NCBI RefSeq assembly: GCF_913064665.1 | Contig: NZ_CAJYBT010000024.1 | Location: 1-52,310 of the forward strand | DNA length: 52,310 nucleotides | Origin: an uncultured Thioclava sp. | GTDB taxonomy: Bacteria > Pseudomonadota > Alphaproteobacteria > Rhodobacterales > Rhodobacteraceae | Direction: 5' to 3' | Shown here: positions 25,410-34,379 of the stretch, piece after piece | Layout: each line of letters begins with the position of its first letter | How positions within the stretch are numbered: position 1 is the first letter of the stretch | Translations under genes and position numbers: made by a program | The notes under the pieces: model-generated | The model's input: only the letters and a program-made list of their open reading frames with translations | Told to the model about the DNA's origin: nothing | Databases searched by the model: none

Positions 25410-26228
25410 ATGGGATTTCCGGGAACTTGGATGACAGAAAGCGAAAGCATGGTGTACCGCGTGGTGCCCAAATGCGCATGCTCATCCATTGGGCAGATCA
25501 TGTTCTACACCGATCACGGACGCTTTTTTGACGGCGATATCCACGACTCGACCGAGGGGCTGCATAAGTGGTCTCAGGAAGAAAGCCAGAAGCCGATCAC
25601 GTCGAATGTGCAGGCGCATAAAAGCTATGCCTTCACCTGCGTGCGTAACCCCTATGCGCGCATCCTGTCCTCGTTCTTTGACAAGATCGCGGGCATTCAG
25701 CGCAACGGCAAACGCTATCGCGGCAATCTGGTGCCCAAGCTGGTGCAGAATTACGGGATCGATGTGGGCTCGCCCGAGGATGAGTTCGACTTTGACCAGG
25801 TCGCCTCGTTCCGCCGTTTCCTGCTATTTGCGCGCGACACCATCCGCTGGCGCCGCCCGATGGAGCCCGACATTCACTGGTCGGCGATGTCGGGCCACAT
25901 CTCGACCTTCATCGTCAATGGCGGGCGTTACAACAACATCTTTTTCACCGAAAAATTCGATGAAGGCATGCAAAGCGTGCTGGATGATATCGAAACGCCG
26001 GTCGAAATTGATCTGAAAAAAGTGCCTCGATTCAATGAATCAGAGGGGCACGGCCCCAAGCGCGCCCATAAGGTCAGCGATTATTTCGATGATCTGTCGC
26101 GCCATTTGATCTGGGAAATCTACAAGAAAGATTTCCAGCTGTTCCAATACGACTTCGACGATCCCGACAACAAGATGCCGATCGGTGAAGTCGATCTTGA
26201 TGAAGTTCACGCCAAGCTAAGCGACTGA
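25410..26228 (+). CDS. Sulfotransferase family protein (PAPS-dependent type)
   Basis: A 272-residue protein related to the carbohydrate sulfotransferase-2 family. The 5'-phosphosulfate-binding loop is VVPKCACSSIGQ (18-29), and the 3'-phosphate-binding motif is FTCVRNPYARILSSF (75-89), with Arg79 and Ser87 as the expected ligands of PAPS. The start ATG 25410 has GGAGGA at a good distance. Such enzymes put sulfate on sugar hydroxyls or amino groups. The divergent glycosyltransferase neighbour suggests a sulfated glycan or glycolipid. No signal or membrane segment is visible. Confidence 0.85.
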   Translation: MGFPGTWMTESESMVYRVVPKCACSSIGQIMFYTDHGRFFDGDIHDSTEGLHKWSQEESQKPITSNVQAHKSYAFTCVRNPYARILSSFFDKIAGIQRNGKRYRGNLVPKLVQNYGIDVGSPEDEFDFDQVASFRRFLLFARDTIRWRRPMEPDIHWSAMSGHISTFIVNGGRYNNIFFTEKFDEGMQSVLDDIETPVEIDLKKVPRFNESEGHGPKRAHKVSDYFDDLSRHLIWEIYKKDFQLFQYDFDDPDNKMPIGEVDLDEVHAKLSD

Positions 26229-26245
26229 TCTGCGTCTTGGCGCTT

Positions 26246-26260
26246 GCCCCGGCACGGGGC
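26246..26260 (+). terminator. GC hairpin after the sulfotransferase gene
   Basis: GCCCCG-GCA-CGGGGC forms a perfect 6-bp stem with a 3-base loop, 17 bp after the sulfotransferase stop and before the MFS gene. It lacks a T-run, so it is a possible rather than certain terminator. Confidence 0.45.
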
Positions 26261-26309
26261 GGCTCTACGTAGGGCGGGTCTTTCCCTTCTGACTGCGGAG
26301 CCCTCCCCC

Positions 26310-27488
26310 ATGACGCTCAGCCCCCGCGACGCGCGGGCCGCGATTTTTTCGCTGGCCCTTGGCACCTTTGGTATCGGCGTGATCGAGTTCGCCTCAATGG
26401 GGCTGCTGCCCTTTTACGCCTCCGATTTCGGCATCACCGAGGCGCGCGCAGGGCATGCGATCTCGGCCTACGCGCTGGGTGTGGTGATTGGCGCGCCGCT
26501 GTTGGCGGTGGCTGGAGCACGGCTGCCGCGCAAGGGTTTTCTGATCGGGCTGATGACGTTTTACGCGCTGGCCAATCTGATTGCAGGCGCTGCGCCCAAC
26601 ATGACCAGCTTTACCATCGCGCGGTTCTTTTCCGGCCTGCCCCACGGTGCGTATTTCGGCATGGCGATGCTGTTTGCCGCCGATTTGATGCCCAAGGGCA
26701 AGCGTGCACAGGCGATTGCCTGGGTCATTACTGGGCTAACGATCGCCAATATCATCGGCGTGCCACTCGCGGGGGCGATTGGGCAATATTTCGGCTGGCG
26801 CTGGGGCTTTGTGATTGTGGCCCTGATCTGCGCCGCCTCATCGGCGATGATCGCGCGCACCGCACCCGCCGTGCCGCCTGATCCCAATGCAAGCCCGCTG
26901 CGAGAGTTGGGCGCGCTGACAAATCCTGCGGTCTGGCTGACACTTTCGGTCGGAGCAATCGGGTTTGGCGGTGTGTTTGCGGTCTATTCCTACCTGTCAG
27001 CCGCAATGATCGCGACCCATGCGGGGCCGGAATGGACGATCCCGATTGCGCTGTCGGCCTTTGGAATCGGGGGCACCTTTGGCAACATGATCGCAGGCAA
27101 GCTGTCAAACTGGTCGCATTTCGGCGCGGCGCTGATCTTGCTGTGCGGGATGATTGTGGTGCCGCTGCTGTACACCCTCACCATTGGTCATTGGCAGGCG
27201 ATGGCGCTTGCGATGGTGGCGCTTGGGCTCACCGCTGGCATGGTCATTCCGATGCAGATGCGCCTGATGGAGGTCGCGGGCGACGCCCAGACTCTGGCCG
27301 CCGCGCTTAATCATGCCGCGTTCAACTTTGCCAATGCGCTTGGGCCGTTCTTCGCCGGGCTTGCGCTCAGCGCTGGCTACGGCTGGCAGGCCACCGGTTA
27401 TGTCGGAGCGGCGCTGGCAGTGGCGGGCATGGCCTGTCTCGGCCTGGCCTTCCTGCAATCGCGCCGCCCAAAGCGCCTCGCGTTCTAA
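26310..27488 (+). CDS. MFS transporter, DHA1-like efflux permease (AraJ-type)
   Basis: A 392-residue protein with twelve hydrophobic segments in two halves. The loop 2-3 region (VAGARLPRKGFLIG) and the RFFSGLPHGAYFGMA segment in helix 4/5 are typical of AraJ/YdeA-type exporters of sugars or drugs. The frame is open up to 26244, but ATG 26310 directly precedes the first helix (MTLSPRDARAAIFSLALGTFGIG). Its TAA stop overlaps the TAG stop of the convergent ydeP-like gene. Substrate unknown. Confidence 0.9.
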   Translation: MTLSPRDARAAIFSLALGTFGIGVIEFASMGLLPFYASDFGITEARAGHAISAYALGVVIGAPLLAVAGARLPRKGFLIGLMTFYALANLIAGAAPNMTSFTIARFFSGLPHGAYFGMAMLFAADLMPKGKRAQAIAWVITGLTIANIIGVPLAGAIGQYFGWRWGFVIVALICAASSAMIARTAPAVPPDPNASPLRELGALTNPAVWLTLSVGAIGFGGVFAVYSYLSAAMIATHAGPEWTIPIALSAFGIGGTFGNMIAGKLSNWSHFGAALILLCGMIVVPLLYTLTIGHWQAMALAMVALGLTAGMVIPMQMRLMEVAGDAQTLAAALNHAAFNFANALGPFFAGLALSAGYGWQATGYVGAALAVAGMACLGLAFLQSRRPKRLAF

Positions 27489-29764
27489 GCCTTTTCGATC
27501 CGAACCGGCACCCCTTTGGACCCCGGCGTCTTGGACAGTTGATCGTGCAGCCCCACCGGCACCAGCACGTTGCATTCGGGGTAATAGCCCCCCACCGTGC
27601 CACGCGGCAGCTCAAAACGCACCACTTTGAGCCCAGTAAGCTGTCGCGCGACCCCATCGCCCATATCGCCGCGCACCACCACCGGATCACCATGTTCAAG
27701 CCCCAGATCGGCCATGTCGAGCTTGTTCATCAACAAGACATCGCGGGTGCCTTCAATCCCACGGAAGCGATCAGAATAGCCATAAACCGTGGTGTTGAAC
27801 TGATCGTTTGAGCGCATCGTGATCATCACGAACCGCCCCGGTGCGTGCTCAAACCCCAGCGCGTTCAACTTGTCCGGCGTGGTGAATTCCAGCTTGCCGC
27901 TTTCGGTTTTCCAGACCCGTTCATGCGCCGGGTTTCCGCGCCAAAACCCGCCCGGCTCGTTCATGCGGGCGTTGAAATCTCGGAAGTCTTCCGGATAGGT
28001 GGCCTCGATCAGATCCCGCACGACAGCGTAATCCTTGACCCATTCATCCCATTTCAACTTGGGGTTTGGCGTGGTGGCCGCTTTTGCAATGCCACAGGTG
28101 ATCGCGAGTTCGGATTTCAGCAAATCCGAGGCGGGCGTGCTTTTGCCAAGCGATCCGTGGATCATCGAGAAACTATCCTCAACGCTCACATATTGATTGC
28201 CCGTCTCCTGCTCATCGATCTCAGAGCGGCTGAGACAAGGCAGAATGAACGCCGCCTGCCCCGGATAAAGATGCGAGCGGTTGAGCTTGGTCGAAATCAT
28301 CACCGTCAGCTTTTGACTTGGCCATGCGGTCTCGACGCGCGCGGTGTCGGGCAGCGCGCGCACAAGATTGCCACCAAGGCAGAGCGTGGCCGAGACCTTG
28401 CCCTCCATCATCGCCTGCGCGACGGTGACGATATGCATCCCGTCCTCGGTCGGGGGATCGAAATCGAACAGGTCGCGCAGCTTGTCCATCGGGATCAGCG
28501 CGGTCTTTTCCGCGATCCCAACCGTGCGCTGGCCCTGCACGTTGGAGTGACCACGCACCGGACAACAGCCCGCACCCAAGCGCCCGATATTGCCCCGCAG
28601 CGCGAGGAAATTGACCAGCATCCCGATATTCGTCGCGCCATGTGCGTGCTGGGTCAGCCCCATGCCATAGACGCCGATCACGCGCTCGGCCTTGATGTAG
28701 ATCTCAGCGGCTTGGCGCAACTCGGCCTCGGACAAACCGCATTCCCCGCAGATCGCGTCCCATTCGGTCGTGCGACAAAAGGCGATGAAGCCCTCGTGGT
28801 CATGACAATGCTCGCGCAGGAAATCCCAATCGATCACTGGCGCGCGGCCCTGATCCTGTGCCTTGTCATCGGCCTCGATCACCGCTTTGCACAGCCCCGT
28901 CAGCGCCGCGATATCCGACCCGGCCTTGAGCTGATGATATTGATCCGAGATTTTCGTCTCATGGCCGGTCACCATATCCTGCAGGTTTTGCGGATCGATG
29001 AAACTGACAAGACCTTGTTCACGCACCGGGTTGAAGGTGACAATCTTTGCGCCGCGATCCTTGGCCTCTTTAAGCGGATGCAGGAAGCGGGGCGAATTGG
29101 TGCCCGGGTTCTGCCCGAAGAAAAAGTAGCAATCGGTTGCCGCAAGGTCTTCCCACAGCACCGTACCAACCGACGAGCCGATGACCTTTTTCATCCCTAC
29201 CGAGGTCGTTTCGTGACACATATTCGAACTTTGCGGCAGGTTGTTATTGCCATAGGCGCGCGCCATCAGCGCCCAAAGATAGCTTGCCTCAAGCCCCGCA
29301 TGGCCCGAGGAATAGAACACGACCTCCTGCTTGGGCAGCGTCTTGAGGATCGCACCGATTTCGGAAAGTGCCTCGTCCCAACTGACCTCGACATAACGGT
29401 CAATCGTGGCGTCATAGCGCAGCGGCGCGGTCAGCCGCCCGGTCTTTTCCAACTCATGATCCGACCAATCGCGCAGATCCGCGACCGTGTGATCTTCCCA
29501 GAATTCCGGCGTATTTCGCGCCCGCGTCATTTCCCAAAGGGTCGCTTTCGCGCCGTTTTCGCAAAATTCAAATGGGTGGTAATTCGCGGGTTTCGGGAAG
29601 GCACAAGAGGCGCACATATAGCCACCCGGCTTATTTTGGCGCTTCAACTCGCGCAACACATCCGCCGTGGGCCAGGACTCGCCAAAAACCTGACTGATCC
29701 CCTTGAGCGATCCCCAGCCTCCCGAGGGGCCGCTCTCTTCTGGCAGGTCATCAATCTTGGTCAT
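27485..29764 (-). CDS. FdhF/YdeP-family molybdopterin oxidoreductase
   Basis: A 759-residue protein, the same length as E. coli YdeP. Near the N-terminus is CASCAFPKP (Cys51, Cys54) with Cys68 (FEFCENGAK), a reduced iron-sulfur motif; the presumed Mo ligand is Cys183 in SSNMCHETTSVG. The rest is a bis-MGD-binding molybdoenzyme fold (GQNPGTNSPR, GCCPVRGHSNVQGQ, LGGNLVRALPD). Upstream AGGAGG places the start at ATG 29764; the open frame beyond is not needed. YdeP has been linked to acid resistance in E. coli, but its reaction is unknown. It follows cydAB on the same strand after 129 bp. Confidence 0.9.
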   Translation of the reverse strand: MTKIDDLPEESGPSGGWGSLKGISQVFGESWPTADVLRELKRQNKPGGYMCASCAFPKPANYHPFEFCENGAKATLWEMTRARNTPEFWEDHTVADLRDWSDHELEKTGRLTAPLRYDATIDRYVEVSWDEALSEIGAILKTLPKQEVVFYSSGHAGLEASYLWALMARAYGNNNLPQSSNMCHETTSVGMKKVIGSSVGTVLWEDLAATDCYFFFGQNPGTNSPRFLHPLKEAKDRGAKIVTFNPVREQGLVSFIDPQNLQDMVTGHETKISDQYHQLKAGSDIAALTGLCKAVIEADDKAQDQGRAPVIDWDFLREHCHDHEGFIAFCRTTEWDAICGECGLSEAELRQAAEIYIKAERVIGVYGMGLTQHAHGATNIGMLVNFLALRGNIGRLGAGCCPVRGHSNVQGQRTVGIAEKTALIPMDKLRDLFDFDPPTEDGMHIVTVAQAMMEGKVSATLCLGGNLVRALPDTARVETAWPSQKLTVMISTKLNRSHLYPGQAAFILPCLSRSEIDEQETGNQYVSVEDSFSMIHGSLGKSTPASDLLKSELAITCGIAKAATTPNPKLKWDEWVKDYAVVRDLIEATYPEDFRDFNARMNEPGGFWRGNPAHERVWKTESGKLEFTTPDKLNALGFEHAPGRFVMITMRSNDQFNTTVYGYSDRFRGIEGTRDVLLMNKLDMADLGLEHGDPVVVRGDMGDGVARQLTGLKVVRFELPRGTVGGYYPECNVLVPVGLHDQLSKTPGSKGVPVRIEKA

Positions 29765-29893
29765 GGAGGCCTCCTTGGGGTCCGCAAAAAGCACGCCCCA
29801 GCCGCTGGGAGGAGGAGCGGTCGGGGCGCGTATGTTGCTCAAAATGTCATGACGGGCGAACGCAGCATTGCCTGCCCCGGTTCCCTTAGTCAC

Positions 29894-30907
29894 TTAGTAG
29901 TGATGCTCATGCTCGGATGTTTTGCCGCGGAACACCCAATAGGCATAGGCGGTATAGGCAAGAATGATCGGCAGGAAAATCGCCGCCCCTACGAAGGTGA
30001 ACATCAATGAGGAGGTCCCAGAGGCAGCCTCGCGGATGGTGATCGACATCGGCACGATATAGGGAAAGATCGACAGGCCGAGCCCCGCAAAACTAAGCAC
30101 GAATATCGCGATCCCTGACAGATAGGCGATTAGCCCGCGATCACTGCGAATGGCGCGCCAATAGCCAATCCCCGCCCCCAGCAGCAAAATCGGGACCAGT
30201 GCGCTTAGCAGAACCCCCGGCCATGCAAACCAGCGCTGGAAATAATCCGGGTTGAGAAACGGCGTTGCCAGTGACGCCAGCCCGATAAAGCCCAGCGTCA
30301 CGATCAACGCGCGCTCTCCGATTCGACGGGCACGGTCGTAGAGGTCCTTGGATGTCTTGAGCACGATCCACGCCGCCCCAAGCATTACATAGCCCGCCAC
30401 CAGCGCCAGCGCCGTGCCAAGGCTGAACCAACTGAGCCAATCCATCGGCCCGCCACTAAAGCTGCGCCCGGTGACGGCGGGGCCTTGCAGCAGCCCGCCC
30501 AGCACCGCGCCCTGCGCCAGCGTGGCGATCAGCGAGCCACCGAAAAACGCCTTGTCCCAAAGCGGTTTCCAGCGCCGGGTCTTGCCGCGAAACTCAAACG
30601 CGACGCCCCGAAAGGCCAGCGCCAGCAGCATGATAATCAACGGCACATAAAGCGCGTTCAGGATTACCCCGTAGGCCAGCGGAAACACCGCCAGCAAACC
30701 GCCGCCGCCCATCACCAGCCATGTCTCATTTCCGTCCCAGACCGGCGCAATCGAATTCATCGCCCGGGTGCGGTTTTCATCGCTGCCAAGGAACGGAAAC
30801 AAGATACCGATCCCCAGATCGAACCCATCCAGCACGACATAGGTCAGCACCGCAAAGGCGATGATCGCCGCCCAGATATCGGGAAGGTAATGTTCAAAGC
30901 CGCTCAT
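29894..30907 (-). CDS. cydB: Cytochrome bd-type quinol oxidase subunit II
   Basis: A 337-residue membrane protein with about eight helices. The N-terminus has the CydB hallmark YVVLDGFDLGIGILFPFLG and, soon after, SIAPVWDGNETWLVMGGGGLLAVFPLAYG. It pairs with CydA to reduce O2 to water with electrons from quinol without pumping protons. Its start overlaps the cydA stop by 4 bp. The length fits the cyanide-insensitive oxidase (CioB) branch. No CydX-like small gene is evident after it. Confidence 0.94.
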   Translation of the reverse strand: MSGFEHYLPDIWAAIIAFAVLTYVVLDGFDLGIGILFPFLGSDENRTRAMNSIAPVWDGNETWLVMGGGGLLAVFPLAYGVILNALYVPLIIMLLALAFRGVAFEFRGKTRRWKPLWDKAFFGGSLIATLAQGAVLGGLLQGPAVTGRSFSGGPMDWLSWFSLGTALALVAGYVMLGAAWIVLKTSKDLYDRARRIGERALIVTLGFIGLASLATPFLNPDYFQRWFAWPGVLLSALVPILLLGAGIGYWRAIRSDRGLIAYLSGIAIFVLSFAGLGLSIFPYIVPMSITIREAASGTSSLMFTFVGAAIFLPIILAYTAYAYWVFRGKTSEHEHHY

Positions 30908-32319
30908 GCGTGCGCCTCCTCTTTCTCGGTGGTGACCGTGTCCAGCATGACCGACGCCAGACCCCCGGCACGTTGGGGCGTATTCTCGACGGGTTCTGCC
31001 TCTGCAGGCCCCCGCCGCATCAGTCGCAGCAGGTAAAACGTGCCCGAGCCAAACAAGAAGGCATAGACCACCACGAAGCCGATCAACGCGACCAGCGCGG
31101 CTGTGTGGCTAAGGTTTGAAACAGACTCCGCCGTAGTGAGATGGCCGTAAATCGTAAAGGGCTGGCGACCAAATTCCGTCGTGAACCACCCCATGATGAT
31201 CGCCGCGAACCCGCCGGGCGAGATCAGCAAGGCCGCTCGGTGGAACCAGCCCGGCTCATGCAGGCGTTTGCGCCACATCAGCCAGCCGCCCCACAGCCCA
31301 AGCCCCGCAAAGGCAAACCCCAACGCGACCATGATCCGGAACGTCCAGAACACGATGGACATGGGCGGGCGCTCATCGACGGGGAAATCGGCAAGGCCGG
31401 GCACTTCGCCATTCAACGAATGGGTCAGGATCAGCGACGATGCATAGGGGATTTCGATTTTGTAATCGGTGCGTTCCTTGGCTTGGTTTGGAATGCCAAA
31501 CAAGATCAGCCCCGCGCCTTTCTCAGTCTTCCAATGGCCTTCCATGGCGGCGATCTTCGCTGGCTGATGTTCCAGCGTATTCAGCCCGTGCATATCGCCA
31601 GCCAGAATTTGCAGCGGCGCGGTGACCAGCACCATGCCCACGGCCATGCGAAACATCACCCGAATGGCGTCATCCGCGCTGCCTTTGAGGTGATGCCACG
31701 CCCCGACCCCCGCAACGACAAGCGCGGTCGTCAGATAGGCGGCCAGCACCATATGCACAAAGCGATAGGGCAGCGAGGGGTTGAACAGGATCTGCCACCA
31801 ATCCTTGGGGATGAACTGCCCCGCATCGTTCATCGCAAAGCCCGTCGGCGTCTGCATCCAGCTATTGACCGACAAAATCCAGAAGGCCGAAATCAGCGTG
31901 CCCACCGCGACCATCAACACCGCGAAATAGTAGATCGCCGGTGCGACCCGATCACGCCCGAACAGCAAAATGCCAAGGAACCCCGCCTCAAGAAAGAAGG
32001 CGGTCATGACCTCGTAGCCCATCAAGGGGCCAACAACAGGGCCCGCCTTGTCCGAAAACGCCGCCCAGTTCAGCCCGAATTGATAGGACATGACCACGCC
32101 AGACACGACGCCCATCCCGAACACCACCGCAAAGATGTGTTTCCAAAACTCAAAGATGCGCAAAAACACATCGCGCCCAGTGATCAGGCGCAGTGTTTCC
32201 AGCACGGCGAGAAAGCTTGCTGTGCCGATGGAAAAGGCTGGAAAGATGATATGCGCCGACACGACAAAGGCGAATTGCGCCCGTGCCAGATCGAGTGTCG
32301 GTATGTCGGAAAGTATCAT
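30904..32319 (-). CDS. cydA: Cytochrome bd-type quinol oxidase subunit I (short Q-loop, CioA-like)
   Basis: A 471-residue heme-binding subunit. Heme ligands are visible: His23 (VSAHIIFPAF), His189 (YRFVHMV) and a Met in FWTFRIMVALG; Glu103 and Glu111 in GYEVMTAFFLEAGF lie on the proton path. GRQPFTIYG is the CydA C-terminal signature, with Phe where Trp is usual. The Q-loop between HQPAKIAAMEG and PMSIVFWTF is short compared with E. coli CydA, as in cyanide-insensitive CioA enzymes. These oxidases support respiration at low oxygen or under sulfide, NO or cyanide stress. It leads the cydA-cydB-(ydeP) unit. Confidence 0.95.
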   Translation of the reverse strand: MILSDIPTLDLARAQFAFVVSAHIIFPAFSIGTASFLAVLETLRLITGRDVFLRIFEFWKHIFAVVFGMGVVSGVVMSYQFGLNWAAFSDKAGPVVGPLMGYEVMTAFFLEAGFLGILLFGRDRVAPAIYYFAVLMVAVGTLISAFWILSVNSWMQTPTGFAMNDAGQFIPKDWWQILFNPSLPYRFVHMVLAAYLTTALVVAGVGAWHHLKGSADDAIRVMFRMAVGMVLVTAPLQILAGDMHGLNTLEHQPAKIAAMEGHWKTEKGAGLILFGIPNQAKERTDYKIEIPYASSLILTHSLNGEVPGLADFPVDERPPMSIVFWTFRIMVALGFAFAGLGLWGGWLMWRKRLHEPGWFHRAALLISPGGFAAIIMGWFTTEFGRQPFTIYGHLTTAESVSNLSHTAALVALIGFVVVYAFLFGSGTFYLLRLMRRGPAEAEPVENTPQRAGGLASVMLDTVTTEKEEAHA

Positions 32320-32436
32320 GACGGACCGCTTTCGGTTTAAGGAAAAGACGCGTGTGCGTTCTCAAAGATTACGAAAAGCGCTTGGGCTCGGTTCACTATA
32401 GCACGCTGCGGCAGGCTGTCGCAGACCCAATGAAAC

Positions 32437-32463
32437 AGGCCCGCACGCTAAGCGCACGGGCCT
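32437..32463 (-). terminator. Hairpin terminator after the ectABC-ask operon
   Basis: AGGCCCG (32437-32443) and CGGGCCT (32457-32463) make a 7-bp stem, with further GCGC/GCGT pairing possible in the loop. On the - strand it is followed by GTTTCATT. It lies 37 bp after the aspartate kinase stop and before the cydA promoter on the same strand, where a terminator is expected. Confidence 0.6.
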
Positions 32464-32499
32464 TAAGGCTTGCCGAATAACGCAGCGCAATAGCGCGGC

Positions 32500-33930
32500 T
32501 CAGGCCACTTGTTTGAGACTGACTTTGGCGGGGATGAACGCCTCGTGCAGCGCCTTGATCACCGGCACCAGATCGTCACGTTCCAGCACGAATTGCACAT
32601 CGACATTGCGCGGCCCCTGCGTCGCGCCAAGGCTTTCCAGCCCCGCATCGCCAATCGCCTGCAAACCGCGCGTCAGCGTCGACAACCCTTTGAGGTCGCG
32701 CCCGATGATCGAGGCCATCGCCAGCATCCGCGCTGACACTTGCGCCGAAGGATACCGCTTGGTCAGGTCCTTTTCGACGCGTTGCAGCACCTCAATCGGG
32801 GCATCGACATAATGGGTGATCGTGTTGGCATTCGACGCCTTGGACACGATGCGCACGTCATGGCGCGTCAGGGATTCAAGGATCGCCGCGTCATAGCCTT
32901 TGACGCCGACCATATCCTGTTCGAACACCTCCAGCGCGATGATCTCAAGGCCCGTCACGATCTCGACTGCGGGCGTGTCAGCGGGCTTGTCATCAATCAG
33001 CGTGCCCGGATCGCCCGGCTCAAACGCGTTGGTCACGCGCAAGGGCACATCGGCCTGACGCAGGGTCTTGGCGGCTTTCGGGTGGATCGCCTCCATCCCC
33101 ATATTCGAGAGCTGATCGGCCACGTCGTAATTCGTGTGGCCGAGCTTGCGCACCCGATCCGCGCCCACCAGCTTGGGATCGGCCGAAGACAGGTGGAATT
33201 CCTTGTGAATGATCGCCTCGCGCGCGCCCGTCAGCGCTGCAAGCCGCGAGAACGTCACCTCGGAATAGCCGCGATCAAACTCGCGCATCAGCCCCTCGGA
33301 GCATTGCGCATAGCCCGTCACGATCGGCATCTCGGTGGCCGGATCGACGTCTTTCATCGCGTTCAAGATGCGCGAATCCAGATCGTGATCGGTCTCGTCG
33401 CGCCAGCCCGACAGATCGACCAGCCGTGCATTCACACCTGCGCGTTGCAGCAAAAGCGTGGTGACATAGGCGGAATGCGCCTCGCCCAGACCCGACAGCA
33501 ATTCGCGGATCTGCAGCATATGTTGGGACAGCCGGAAATGCCCGTAAGAACACAGCCGCTGCAAATCGATCAGGCAGTTACGCGCGCCCTCGATGCGTTC
33601 GCGCACAAATTCGCTGGCCTGCGAGATATCGCCGGGATGTTCGAGCACAGCCTCATGCGCCGCGATCATCGCGCTCGACACTCGGTTCAGCGCCTCATGC
33701 CAGCCATGATCGCTATCGGCCTTGGCAAACTGCGCATAGACCCCGGAATCACCGGTTTTCTTATGCTCCAGCAACAGGTTGGTGATGCCACCAAAGGCCG
33801 AAACCACGAAAATCCGGTTGTAAAGATCGGCCCCCGCGCGATCGCCAATGAACAGCGTCTTGCGCAGCTCATCGACACGGCTCATCGAGGTGCCGCCGAT
33901 CTTTTCGACAGTGTGGGATTGCTGGGTCAT
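32500..33930 (-). CDS. ask: Ectoine-pathway aspartate kinase (Ask_Ect)
   Basis: A 476-residue aspartokinase that makes aspartyl phosphate, the first step towards aspartate semialdehyde and ectoine. The kinase motif VEKIGGTSMS is near the N-terminus, and ACT domains occupy the C-terminal third. The long insertion between the kinase motif and VSAFGGITNLLL matches the specialised ectoine-cluster enzyme, which escapes the feedback control of the general kinase. ATG 33930 follows GAGGGTAAAT, a good ribosome site; a GTG at 33942 overlapping the ectC stop is a weaker choice. It is the last gene of the operon. Confidence 0.93.
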   Translation of the reverse strand: MTQQSHTVEKIGGTSMSRVDELRKTLFIGDRAGADLYNRIFVVSAFGGITNLLLEHKKTGDSGVYAQFAKADSDHGWHEALNRVSSAMIAAHEAVLEHPGDISQASEFVRERIEGARNCLIDLQRLCSYGHFRLSQHMLQIRELLSGLGEAHSAYVTTLLLQRAGVNARLVDLSGWRDETDHDLDSRILNAMKDVDPATEMPIVTGYAQCSEGLMREFDRGYSEVTFSRLAALTGAREAIIHKEFHLSSADPKLVGADRVRKLGHTNYDVADQLSNMGMEAIHPKAAKTLRQADVPLRVTNAFEPGDPGTLIDDKPADTPAVEIVTGLEIIALEVFEQDMVGVKGYDAAILESLTRHDVRIVSKASNANTITHYVDAPIEVLQRVEKDLTKRYPSAQVSARMLAMASIIGRDLKGLSTLTRGLQAIGDAGLESLGATQGPRNVDVQFVLERDDLVPVIKALHEAFIPAKVSLKQVA

Positions 33931-33938
33931 ATTTACCC

Positions 33939-34340
33939 TCACGCTTTCTCCAGATCTTCAGCCGGGGCGTAAGATCCATCTTCGCGATGCACCTCGGTGC
34001 CGGTGACGGGTGGGTTAAAGCAGCACGCCATCACAAGGTCTTCGTCCCCTGCAACAAGGCGGTGATGGTCATGCAGGTTCAGCGCATACATCACGCCGGG
34101 CTTGATCTCGTGGCGGGTGCCATTGTCCAGCTCGGTGATGTGGCCATTGCCCGAGATGCAATAGACGCTCTCAAAGTGGTGCTTGTAGTGGAAAGTGTGA
34201 TCCGAGCCGGCCTTGAGCGTGGTGATGTGGAACGAAAAGCCCATCTTGTCATCGGCCAGCAGCATCCGCACGCTGGTCCAATCGGCATCCGCCACGGCGC
34301 GGTCGGTCGTTTTGAGTTCGTTGAAGTCGCGAACGATCAT
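33939..34340 (-). CDS. ectC: L-ectoine synthase
   Basis: A 133-residue cupin that closes N-gamma-acetyl-diaminobutyrate to ectoine, the last step of the pathway. It begins MIVRDFNELKTTDRAV and contains FHYKHHFESVYCISGNG and MYALNLHDHHRL, which carry the metal-binding and substrate residues of EctC. Length is standard. It lies 39 bp after ectB and directly before ask. Confidence 0.97.
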   Translation of the reverse strand: MIVRDFNELKTTDRAVADADWTSVRMLLADDKMGFSFHITTLKAGSDHTFHYKHHFESVYCISGNGHITELDNGTRHEIKPGVMYALNLHDHHRLVAGDEDLVMACCFNPPVTGTEVHREDGSYAPAEDLEKA

Positions 34341-34379
34341 ATCGTGTCTCCGTATCTGTGTAGTTGAGCAGTGAGGCGC

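Noticed and set aside
27845-30010. 721-residue + strand frame opposite the YdeP-type gene
   Set aside because: Composition of a shadow frame; the molybdoenzyme on the - strand matches YdeP over its full length.
31141-33972. Large + strand frames opposite cydA and the aspartate kinase
   Set aside because: Both lie antisense to well-conserved genes and show no domain.
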